Assembly: GCA_937128505.1 (NCBI GenBank)
Contig: CAKZMM010000146.1
Location: 1-38,943 of the forward strand
Reading direction: 5' to 3'
DNA length: 38,943 nucleotides
From: an uncultured Thermogutta sp.
GTDB lineage: Bacteria > Planctomycetota > Planctomycetia > Pirellulales > Thermoguttaceae
The notes beneath the pieces were generated by a model that was not told the origin of the DNA, made no database searches, and was given only the letters and a program-made list of their open reading frames with translations. Shown here one piece after another: positions 1-6,648 of this stretch. A program made the position numbers and the translations under genes. Numbering within the stretch: position 1 is the stretch's first letter; each line of letters starts with the position of its first letter.

Positions 1-2
1 AG

Positions 3-884
3 CCGTTCCCGATACTCGTGACGATCCACGGCGGCCGAGGCGACCGGGACTTCGGCTACTTGCGCACGATGGCCGCCCCGAACACTCTCTCGCAGACAGT
101 GGCGGCTTTCAACGAGCAACCATGGGCCATCCTGGCCATCAGCTACCGTGCGGGCGCATTGTTCGGCATGGAGCAGGAGGACGTCATCGCTGGTATCCGC
201 TTCGCCAAGACGCTGCCGAAGGTCGACCCGGCGCGCGTCGGCGTGATCGGCGGCAGTCACGGCGGGCATCTTGCACTCGCCGCGGCGGAGAAGATGGGGA
301 AGGAGTTCCTCTGCGTTGCTGCTTGCGCACCGTGGATGACTGATCCCGTGGTCTACATGACCGGCCATCCAAGCCAGCCACCGCTCTCACTCGTGCCGGC
401 CACGGCACGCGATAAGATTGTGAAGAACGGCCAGCGGCTGTTCAAGGGCCTCACCCTTGCACGCGGCATGTCGGAGCAGCAGGCAAAAGAGTTCATCGCG
501 CAGAACTCCATCGAGGCCAACGCGGAGAAGATCGCAATTCCCACGCTGTTCATCACCAGCCGCGGAGACGACCAAGTCCCGCACGAGCTGGTGCAGCCGA
601 TGATCACACGCATGAGAGCGGCAGGCCAGGATGTGACGGTGTACACTGCCGAAAAGAGTCCGCACGGTTTCTACTGGGGCCGCACCGTCAGCGCCGCGCG
701 CGCCTTGCGTGGAGACAAGTCGCCGGAGGAACTGGCGGAGGAGACTGCCGCGCGCCAGCAGATCATCAGCTTCTTCAAGAAGCAATTTGCCCGGACCGAT
801 GTGCAGTCCATCGCTTCGCCGAAGCCGAACGTGACGGCGACCGCACCACAACCGACTCATCCAGCATCAGCACCGTCTCCGTAG
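3..884 (+). CDS. Alpha/beta hydrolase, prolyl-oligopeptidase/acylaminoacyl-peptidase-like (C-terminal part, cut by left edge)
   Basis: The frame is already open at the left edge, so the N-terminus lies outside the window. The GTG at 18 is an internal valine codon. Visible parts of a serine hydrolase fold, numbered from that GTG: the oxyanion-hole motif IHGG at residues 3-6, the nucleophile elbow GGSHGG with Ser80, an acid at Asp184 or Asp185 in SRGDDQVP, and His216 in SPHGFYW. The order Ser-Asp-His and the spacing fit the catalytic domain of S9-family peptidases or related esterases. The C-terminus ends in a Pro/Ala/Ser-rich tail. The substrate cannot be told from the sequence. An N-terminal beta-propeller, as in S9 peptidases, may lie upstream. 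The gene is followed by esterase fragments on the same strand. Confidence 0.85.
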   Translation, partial: PFPILVTIHGGRGDRDFGYLRTMAAPNTLSQTVAAFNEQPWAILAISYRAGALFGMEQEDVIAGIRFAKTLPKVDPARVGVIGGSHGGHLALAAAEKMGKEFLCVAACAPWMTDPVVYMTGHPSQPPLSLVPATARDKIVKNGQRLFKGLTLARGMSEQQAKEFIAQNSIEANAEKIAIPTLFITSRGDDQVPHELVQPMITRMRAAGQDVTVYTAEKSPHGFYWGRTVSAARALRGDKSPEELAEETAARQQIISFFKKQFARTDVQSIASPKPNVTATAPQPTHPASAPSP

Positions 885-962
885 TCAAGGCCGGCAACGA
901 ATGACGACCCGCCGAAAAAGAGCGGCCAACCGACAACTGCCACGCGTCTGTCAACTGGTGCT

Positions 963-1181
963 GTGATCAGAACTCCGACTGTGCGTATCGACAGCGGGTT
1001 GCTTGCGGGCGAAGCGACGGGAGAAGTACATGTTTTCCGCGGGATACCGTATGCCGCGCCGCCGGTGGGCGAGTGTCGTTGGAAGCCGCCAGAGCCACCG
1101 CAGCCGTGGAACGGGGTGAGCGAGGCCATTGAGTTTGGCGCGTCCGCGTTGCAGGATCGTTCCCGCCACACCCGCCGCTGA
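963..1181 (+). pseudogene. Carboxylesterase type B, N-terminal fragment
   Basis: The 72-residue frame starts at a GTG and carries the N-terminal signature of the carboxylesterase type B family: VFRGIPYAAPPVGECRWKPP followed by WNGV and a short FGAS stretch. In intact enzymes this leads to a protein of about 500 residues with a GESAGG nucleophile motif. Here the frame runs into a stop at 1179-1181, and no esterase core follows in any frame. There is no signal peptide either. I read it as the broken 5' end of a lost esterase gene. The family match is seen directly; the decay is inferred from the missing remainder. Confidence 0.75.
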
Positions 1182-1471
1182 CGCCGCCAATCCGGCTCGG
1201 CGGCGATTGGCAGGAGGTCGCGCAGCTCATCGTCGGGCGAGACTGTGTGGCCGACTTCGGCGCGGCGCCCGAGGGCACCGCCTGGCTTGCGGCCCACCCG
1301 ACCGCTGCGACCATCCAGCTCGCAGACGGTGAGTGGCACAAACTGCTGGCCTATCGCGTCATGGCCTTCAGCACTGCCGGCGCCGGAGGCGAGACTGTAA
1401 CGCCGCACACCCGCTGCTATATCGTCGAGGTCCATTCCGCAGGCCCGGCGCGGCCCGCGTGGGCCTTTTGA
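1133..1471 (+). pseudogene. Unrecognised open frame, probably the 3' fragment of another gene
   Basis: This frame opens just after a stop at 1130-1132 and runs for 112 codons to a TGA at 1469-1471, partly overlapping the carboxylesterase fragment in another frame. It reads like real protein from about 1170 on (LGGDWQEVAQLIVGRDC, then LADGEWHKLLAYRVMAF). There is no convincing start codon; an internal ATG lies at 1247. I do not recognise the family. The position directly after the broken esterase suggests that two truncated genes were joined here by deletion. A real short secreted-domain gene cannot be excluded. Confidence 0.35.
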
Positions 1472-1533
1472 CCGGCACACACCCAATCAGGGGACACACG
1501 AGCAGGGACATGCCATCCATCTTCGGCATGGGT

Positions 1534-1830
1534 CTAAGCAGCACTGCTCTCGGACGCGGAGACGCGTTCCATCTCCGCGGATAACCCGGAGGGGGCCAAG
1601 GGGGCAAAGCGGAAGCCATTCCCGACGCCGCTGCCGGCGCGGACGATGAGCGGCAGGCCGGCGAAAGCCACCGGCCTTTCCAAGAACTCGCGGCGGTTAA
1701 TCTTTTCGTGCCGGGTCTCCATGGTTTCACCTGTGTTGTTCGTGTCGTTTTTAGGTTAAGATCGAGGTATTGGTCGGCCTTCGCCCCCGCGAACGACACG
1801 CTTTTCCCATTGGGCAGGGTGATTTTCAGA
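1534..1830 (-). pseudogene. Truncated second copy of the ASPIC/UnbV tail and Tat beta-propeller N-terminus
   Basis: On the minus strand this stretch repeats, at near identity, the last codons of the ASPIC/UnbV gene and the first codons of the Tat beta-propeller gene at 4101-5099. The ATG at 1722 begins METRHEKINRREFLERPVAF, a twin-arginine signal like that of the intact copy. After about 30 residues the similarity stops and the frame ends at 1534 with unrelated sequence. Upstream of 1830 the ASPIC similarity also stops. No propeller follows, so this is a dead partial duplication. Confidence 0.7.
1634..1830. repeat. 197-bp direct repeat, copy 1
   Basis: This segment aligns without gaps to 5011-5207; by eye I count 7 mismatches in 197 bases. 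It spans the junction between the ASPIC/UnbV tail and the Tat beta-propeller start. The two copies are in the same orientation, 3,377 bp apart, with the propeller, aldo/keto reductase and esterase genes between them. Confidence 0.95.
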
Positions 1831-1942
1831 GTGGTTCTATCCGGTTCTGCTGGAGGTATAAATCACCGCGGGCTGGTTATCCATTGAAAGCGGGTAGCTG
1901 CGTTATGATAGGAATTCGCCCGGTGCAACGCGCTTGGACAAA

Positions 1943-3094
1943 TCACTCATTCTGATGAAGTAGCGCCTTCCTGGGCTGGCAGGATTTGAAGAAGTTCCAG
2001 ATTATTTCCAGGGCGTCGAAGTCGCGGCAGGTCTTGCCGACGAATAGCTCGCCGATAGCAGTCCGGGCCCGGCGGGTGCCGGGCATGGTGTGGCCGCCAC
2101 CCTGGATAAGCCAGTATTCAACCTTCACGCCTTCCTTGCCGGTTGGGTAGCGGCGGATAAGGGCTCGGCAGCCGTCGTCTGGGTCGGTGTCGGGCAGAAG
2201 TTCCTCGGTGGGCTCGCCATTGATGCCGTTATGCCTCAGGTAGAGTTTCAGCATATCCTCGGTATGGATGATGCGGCCGCGGCGCTCGCTCCGCGCGATG
2301 ACACCGCCGTCGATCGGCACGAGCGGATCAGCGTCGCCCTGGATGACCAGCAGGGAGATCGGATGGCTGGGTCGGAACGTCGCAGCCACGGGTTCGGCCA
2401 AACCACCGATCACAGGCACGATGGCGGCGAATAGATCGGCAGCCTGCGCGGCAAGGTAATGACAGAAAATCCCCCCGTTGGACACACCGGTGGCGAAGAT
2501 GCGGCTGCGGTCGATCTGACATCGGGTAGCGAGCTCATCCACGATCACGCGGACGAATTTCACGTCGTCCACGCCCTCCTGCTGTGCTGCGATGCGGGCA
2601 GCGCTGCGCCCGTCGTTCCAGTTATTCTTCCAGCCGGTGGGATAGACCGCAAGAAAGTTCTCGCGGGCCACCATCTCCCGGAACCCGATGGCTGCCATGT
2701 TCTCCCCGCGTCCGCCACCGCCGTGAAACAAAAAGACCACAGGCAGTGGACTGCGGGGATCCTTCGGGGATTGCACAACGAAAATGCGTTCGCGTCCGTC
2801 CACATTCACAGTGTACTTCGTCTCGATGAATGGAGCGTCAGCGGGAGCGGATCGCCCGGCAGGCAGATCCTGACGATTCCGGTGGGGGCCTTCGAATTCA
2901 TCAAGGCTAATGAATTCGCCAATGTCGCTATCGGTGGCATGGAAGATCTGCGGCGCGCCCAGCTCCACCAGGCTGATCTTCCCGTCGTCGGCGCGGTCGA
3001 GTTGTTCGAACCTCTCGCCGAGATCACCCTCTTGTTGTGCGAAGATCGTCAGGCTAGATAGCAAGACCGACCAGAGGATGATTGTGGGTTTCAT
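1943..3094 (-). CDS. Secreted PHB-depolymerase/LpqC-like esterase with N-terminal EF-hand pair
   Basis: The 383-residue protein starts with a signal peptide (residues 1-20, hydrophobic core IILWSVLLSSLTIF). Two EF-hand-like loops follow: DRADDGKISLVEL at about 33-45 and DSDIGEFISLDEF at about 55-67. The rest is an alpha/beta hydrolase of the polyhydroxybutyrate-depolymerase/feruloyl-esterase (CE1-like) type: oxyanion loop HGGGG at 124-128, nucleophile GVSNGG with Ser205, acid in GDADPLVP (Asp256), and His335 in GGGHTMPG. It probably cleaves an ester in an extracellular polymer or a feruloyl/acetyl side chain; the substrate is unknown. An AAGGGA-like ribosome binding site precedes the ATG. The gene lies 14 bp after the aldo/keto reductase and is last in that operon. 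Confidence 0.9.
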   Translation of the reverse strand: MKPTIILWSVLLSSLTIFAQQEGDLGERFEQLDRADDGKISLVELGAPQIFHATDSDIGEFISLDEFEGPHRNRQDLPAGRSAPADAPFIETKYTVNVDGRERIFVVQSPKDPRSPLPVVFLFHGGGGRGENMAAIGFREMVARENFLAVYPTGWKNNWNDGRSAARIAAQQEGVDDVKFVRVIVDELATRCQIDRSRIFATGVSNGGIFCHYLAAQAADLFAAIVPVIGGLAEPVAATFRPSHPISLLVIQGDADPLVPIDGGVIARSERRGRIIHTEDMLKLYLRHNGINGEPTEELLPDTDPDDGCRALIRRYPTGKEGVKVEYWLIQGGGHTMPGTRRARTAIGELFVGKTCRDFDALEIIWNFFKSCQPRKALLHQNE

Positions 3095-3108
3095 GGTTTC
3101 CCTTTAAT

Positions 3109-4107
3109 CTACTCAACTCGCATTTTCTTGATGGTGTCGGCTTCATAAAGCTTGGCGGAGAACTCCGACAGTAGGGCACGATCAGCCGGGGTGCAGTCGC
3201 CACCGCTTGAGATAATCTTGATGTTGGCGTCAATCTCCTCCTTCACTTTCATGCCGACGGCAAGAAGATGAACACGCTCGTCTTGCAGCACGTAGCGAAT
3301 GGCAGCGCCGGGTAGTTGCGCGAGGCGCTCCCTGTCGAATCCCGGCACGAGATAGCCCGACCACCGGCCCAGCCAGCCGCCGCCGAGGACTTTCATCGCC
3401 ACGATGCCCATGCCTAGTTCGTGTGCCTTGGCCAAACAGGCATCGCGCAGGGTGATCATCCGGGGGCTCCAGATTGAACTGCTGCCTCGCGGCATGTAGC
3501 CGTAAGACAACATGCACATGTCGAATCCGCCGGAGTTGATGAGAGCCAGCGCCTTGTCGAAATAACCGTGCGCGGAGAACCCGATGAATCGCGTAATCTT
3601 TTCATCGCGCAGCTTGACCAACTCAGCGTGAATTTTCATCGCTTGGCCAACGCTCATCTGTTCCAATCCCGGCGTGCCGTGAATCAGGAGGATGTCCAAG
3701 TAATCCGTCTGGAGTTCCTTCAGCGATTTCTCCGCTGCTTTGCGCACTTCTTCAGCCTTGGTGGTCTCGACCTTGGTCACGAGGCACACCTCGTGACGCC
3801 GGTCTTTGAGCGCCTCGCCTAGAATGCTCTGGCTCTCCATGTAATTGCCCGCCGTGTCGAAGTAAAGGATGCCCCGGTCGAAGGCGTGGCGAACCAATTT
3901 CACGCGCTCTTCATATGACAACGGACTGCGCCAAGCCTTCGGCAGTGCCGCGCCCCCGTAGCCGAGGATCGGTAGCTTCAGGCCAGTCTTGCCAAGAGTG
4001 CGAACGGGAATTGCCACGGAAGCTTCCGCCGGCGTCACGCGCTCGCAGACGCTCAACACACTGAAGACTTGCGCCGTCTTCTTCAGAAACTCGCGTCGTT
4101 TCAGCAT
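3109..4107 (-). CDS. Tat-exported aldo/keto reductase
   Basis: This 332-residue protein starts with a twin-arginine motif, KRREFLKKTAQVF, so it is likely exported folded with its cofactor. The aldo/keto reductase TIM barrel follows (VRTLGKTGLKLPILGYGG). The expected catalytic tetrad is present: Asp84 and Tyr89 in FDTAGNY, Lys112 in VTKVE, His143 in IHGTPG. No C-terminal cysteine cluster is seen, so it is not the ferredoxin-linked type. Its start overlaps the stop of the preceding propeller gene in ATGCTGA (4101-4107), which implies translational coupling. Genes of this kind in Planctomycetota often sit in sugar or polyol catabolic clusters; the substrate cannot be deduced. Confidence 0.92.
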   Translation of the reverse strand: MLKRREFLKKTAQVFSVLSVCERVTPAEASVAIPVRTLGKTGLKLPILGYGGAALPKAWRSPLSYEERVKLVRHAFDRGILYFDTAGNYMESQSILGEALKDRRHEVCLVTKVETTKAEEVRKAAEKSLKELQTDYLDILLIHGTPGLEQMSVGQAMKIHAELVKLRDEKITRFIGFSAHGYFDKALALINSGGFDMCMLSYGYMPRGSSSIWSPRMITLRDACLAKAHELGMGIVAMKVLGGGWLGRWSGYLVPGFDRERLAQLPGAAIRYVLQDERVHLLAVGMKVKEEIDANIKIISSGGDCTPADRALLSEFSAKLYEADTIKKMRVE

Positions 4108-5099
4108 GGCGCGGCTTCTCCGTGCGGGTAGCGGTAATCGGCTTTGAGGTTTGTGGAGACGCGCTGGGTTGAGCCGTCGCTCAATTGATACAAGTAAAGC
4201 TGCCCCTTTCCGGTTTGCGTGGAGTGAAAGATTACCGCCGAGTCGCCATCAATCCAGCGCGGATAGTCAAACCAGAATGGTTGACCGTCCTCGTTGGCGA
4301 ACGGCTTCGGGTTCGTGATCACCCGCTTCTGCGCGTCAAACTCGGCAATGTATAGCGTGCGTCCCACCATCGAGCGGCCTTTCGACCACGGCTGAAAAGT
4401 GAAACAGATCAATTTCTCGCTCGGCGAGACGCTCATCCGATCCAACGATCCCTTCTTCGCAAGCTCGCATTGAATCGGCTCATACGCGGGTTTCGCTCCT
4501 TCCTTGCGAACCAGCAGAAAATAACCCCGCCCCAGCGTGGGATGAGCAGCTGCGACCAAAAGCCGGCCATCGGTCAGCGCCGAGTGCACCCAAGTGGAGA
4601 AGCTCTCATCGGTGACAGCGGTCTCTTGTCCGGGCTGGTTGCCGATTTGGCTTTGCACCACGTAGTAACCGCCAGTCTTGTCGTTTTTCCGGTTCCACAC
4701 CGGCGTGTTGGTGCCGTCCCGCGTCCATGAAGGATTGAAGTCGGTGTGCGTGCCATCGCTCAAGAACTGAAGCCCGGTACCATCCACGTTGATGATGAAA
4801 ATCGCGGTCTTCCAGTTGGCCGTGACCCGGTTATCCTTGAGCCGGCGGAAACAGACGAGCATGTTGCCGGTCTTGGACCACGAGGGCTTGAAGTCCCAGT
4901 AGGGCTGACCCGGTGTCAGCGGTTTGCCTTCCGGTTTGCCGATTTCGTTCACGTGAATCTGGCCGTTGCAGAAATACGAAATCCGCGACTGAAACGAAGC
5001 CGCCGGCTCGCCGGCGCGGACGATGAGCGGCAGGCCAGCGAAAGCCACCGTCCTTTTCAAGAACTCGCGGCGGTTAATCTTTTCGTGCCGGGTGTGCAT
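4101..5099 (-). CDS. Tat-exported TolB/PD40-like beta-propeller protein
   Basis: The 332-residue protein starts with a twin-arginine signal (NRREFLKRTVAFAGLPLIV, residues 9-27). The mature part shows repeated blades of the TolB/WD40-like (PD40) kind: FKPSWSKTGNMLVCF, FNPSWTRDGTNTPVW, MSVSPSEKLICFTF, FDYPRWIDGDSAVIFHS and a final QLYLYQLSDG. It resembles the propeller of secreted oligosaccharide lyases, but I see no catalytic signature, so the function stays open. Its first 43 bases overlap the end of the ASPIC/UnbV frame, and its end overlaps the aldo/keto reductase start. The last residues (GEAAPC) look like an altered terminus. The first 30 codons are duplicated at 1634-1722. Confidence 0.85.
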   Translation of the reverse strand: MHTRHEKINRREFLKRTVAFAGLPLIVRAGEPAASFQSRISYFCNGQIHVNEIGKPEGKPLTPGQPYWDFKPSWSKTGNMLVCFRRLKDNRVTANWKTAIFIINVDGTGLQFLSDGTHTDFNPSWTRDGTNTPVWNRKNDKTGGYYVVQSQIGNQPGQETAVTDESFSTWVHSALTDGRLLVAAAHPTLGRGYFLLVRKEGAKPAYEPIQCELAKKGSLDRMSVSPSEKLICFTFQPWSKGRSMVGRTLYIAEFDAQKRVITNPKPFANEDGQPFWFDYPRWIDGDSAVIFHSTQTGKGQLYLYQLSDGSTQRVSTNLKADYRYPHGEAAPC

Positions 5100-5207
5100 G
5101 GTTTCACCTGTGTTGTTCGTGTCGTTTTTAGGTTAAGATCAAGGTATTGGTCGGCCTTCGCCCCCGCGAACGACACGCTTTTCCCATTGGGCAGGGTAAT
5201 TTTCAGA
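5011..5207. repeat. 197-bp direct repeat, copy 2
   Basis: This is the intact-context partner of 1634-1830. It covers the ASPIC/UnbV C-terminus and the start and Tat signal of the beta-propeller gene. Here the reading frames continue on both sides, so this is probably the source copy. Confidence 0.95.
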
Positions 5208-5656
5208 TCGGCAATCGTGGCCCCACCGAGGCCAAAATGGGCTTCAAGTGCCCCGCCGCTCTTGTAGCTGTGGTCAGGATGGATCCAGCGATATTGTTTT
5301 TTGCCGCCGGTATCAAGTTCCACACGCGCACCGATCAACTCGGCGTGTGTCGCACCGCTGAAACGCAAGCAAAGCCAATGATTTTCCTTCGCACCATGCT
5401 CGCCAGTGTTCCAATAGACTTTATTTTCGTACCGCCCCATGCTGAGCACAAGCCCGGAGTTGTCCGGGTCGGCGGCGAAGACCAGATCGAGCAGGCCGTC
5501 ATTATTCAGGTCGGCCGCCTCACCACAGATATCGGTGCCGTCCAAACCGCTGAACGTCGGTCGTGTCCATGGCCACGGTCCTTCGGAAAGCGCCCACAAC
5601 CACTTCCGCTGTGCGGCCGGCGCGTTGTCCGGCTGGTTCCTCTCTACTGGATACAT
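5057..5656 (-). CDS. ASPIC/UnbV-domain protein, C-terminal remnant
   Basis: About 200 residues are readable. One FG-GAP/VCBS-like calcium loop comes first (AADLNNDGLLDLVFAADPDN), then a full ASPIC/UnbV domain: NHWLCLRFSG, IGARVELDTGGKKQYRWI, LEAHFGLGGATIADLKI and LPNGKSV. Family members are usually secreted proteins of 500 residues or more with several FG-GAP repeats and a signal peptide. Here the frame is open only back to a stop at 5747-5749 and has neither, so the 5' part is missing. The ATG at 5656 is only the first one available. The frame ends at 5057, 43 bp inside the next gene. Probably a decayed gene whose 3' end was kept; a short functional product cannot be excluded. Confidence 0.6.
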   Translation of the reverse strand: MYPVERNQPDNAPAAQRKWLWALSEGPWPWTRPTFSGLDGTDICGEAADLNNDGLLDLVFAADPDNSGLVLSMGRYENKVYWNTGEHGAKENHWLCLRFSGATHAELIGARVELDTGGKKQYRWIHPDHSYKSGGALEAHFGLGGATIADLKITLPNGKSVSFAGAKADQYLDLNLKTTRTTQVKPCTPGTKRLTAASS

Positions 5657-5707
5657 GCCCGGCGGAAGTTCGAGATGACGGATCGGGGCTGAGTTTCGAA
5701 CGAGGTC

Positions 5708-5746
5708 GTTAACCCAGAGAGGGCTGTGAACTAGAGAATACGAGAC
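5708..5746. repeat. 39-nt imperfect direct repeat, left of the zinc-ribbon gene
   Basis: It begins GTTAACCC and matches 6327-6365 at 30 of 39 positions without gaps. The two copies bracket the zinc-ribbon membrane protein gene. Confidence 0.6.
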
Positions 5747-5841
5747 TCATGGGGGTACCGCTTCGCCAAAAGCGAGTACTCCAGGTGAAGGTTGAGGTGG
5801 GAACGGGAGTCAGCAGTGACAGACCGCTCGAACTAGCTTCG

Positions 5842-6255
5842 TCAATTGCGCGCCTGGGACTCTTTGACCATGTGATATGCGTGCCATGCTAAGGCGATGC
5901 TGAGGGCCAGTGAGACGAGCAGTGAGCCGAAAATCATCCCCACGAGCATAAGTGGGAACCCAAGGAGTATGTAGGGGATTAGAATCGCCCAACCCCACGC
6001 TCTACCAGCATAGATGTAACCCGCGCCCCAGAAGAGAAAGTTCAGGACTGCGGCCGTCGCTGGGGATTTGTTGGCGGCGGAACCCGGGGCGCTTCGCACG
6101 GTTCGGGCTGTTGGGGCACCAAAGAGTTGCCCTGGCACGGTCACCATTGCCCTGCAATGAGGACATTCGACATCACCACCCACCTGCGTCCGCAAAACTA
6201 ACATCCTCTTGCCGCACTGCCAGCACGAAAGAATACCTTGCTCTGACTGGCTCAT
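5842..6255 (-). CDS. Zinc-ribbon and two-to-three-TM membrane protein (TM2-like)
   Basis: This 137-residue protein begins with a zinc ribbon: Cys11-x-x-Cys14 in CWQCGKRM and Cys31-x-x-Cys34 in ECPHCRAM. A short linker is followed by hydrophobic segments from about residue 66: VLNFLFWGAGYIYAGR with WGWAILIPYILLG, then MLVGMIFGSLLVSLALSIALAW. The first pair, with its turn containing Gly-Tyr-x-Tyr-x-Gly-Arg, resembles TM2-domain proteins. An AAGGGGG stretch upstream of the ATG is a good ribosome binding site. The function is unknown; such proteins are common and uncharacterised in Planctomycetota. It stands alone, bracketed by the 39-nt repeats. Confidence 0.8.
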   Translation of the reverse strand: MSQSEQGILSCWQCGKRMLVLRTQVGGDVECPHCRAMVTVPGQLFGAPTARTVRSAPGSAANKSPATAAVLNFLFWGAGYIYAGRAWGWAILIPYILLGFPLMLVGMIFGSLLVSLALSIALAWHAYHMVKESQARN

Positions 6256-6575
6256 GGCTTTCCCCCTTGGGGCTTGGTGCTCCCAGTTCGAGAATCCGTC
6301 GTTGGCGGCGCGAGGGGTACGCGGTTGTTAACCCCTAGGGGCCCGTGAACCAAAGAATCCGAGAGTTTTGGCGCGGGTTTTTGGGTTCCGAAAGCAACCA
6401 TGATGGTTGGCTTCGCGACCCAGAATCTCGGACTCGAACCGGAGAATTTCACGCGCCCGATCTGCTTGCCCCTACCCCTTTTTTTGACGAACGTTACGAA
6501 GAAGTTCCGGTCGCTCTCGCTTCCGGGGCTTTCCGTTAACCCAAGGGTCACGGAAATGCCGCGTTGTTGTTATAG
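6256..6575. other. Spacer with imperfect hairpin
   Basis: No gene is seen. It holds the palindrome CCCCTAGGGG at 6332-6341, the second 39-nt repeat, and an imperfect inverted repeat at 6383-6421 (left arm GGGT...GCAACC, right arm GGTTGGC...ACCC). Outer arms TCCGAGA and TCTCGGA flank that hairpin. It could be a processing or termination structure near the tRNA, but no T-run follows. Confidence 0.5.
6327..6365. repeat. 39-nt imperfect direct repeat, right of the zinc-ribbon gene
   Basis: Partner of 5708-5746, sharing GTTAACCC, GTGAAC, AGAAT and CGAGA blocks in the same order and spacing. Confidence 0.6.
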
Positions 6576-6648
6576 CTCCCCGGCCAGGGATCGAACCTGG
6601 GACCTAGCGGTTAACAGCCGCTCGCTCTACCTGCTGAGCTACCGGGGA
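6576..6648 (-). tRNA. tRNA-Asn (GTT)
   Basis: A complete 73-nt cloverleaf reads on the minus strand. The acceptor stem is TCCCCGG/CCGGGGA with discriminator G73, the D arm GCTC...GAGC, the anticodon stem AGCGG/CCGCT around the loop CTGTTAA (anticodon GTT), the variable loop AGGTC and the T arm CCAGG-TTCGATC-CCTGG. CCA is not encoded: the genomic 3' continuation is CTATA. It decodes AAC/AAU. Confidence 0.97.

Noticed and set aside
6425-6450. T-arm-like sequence (GGTTCGAGTCC on the minus strand), possible second tRNA or tRNA relic
   Set aside because: The stem around it pairs poorly and no D arm, anticodon arm or acceptor stem can be drawn.
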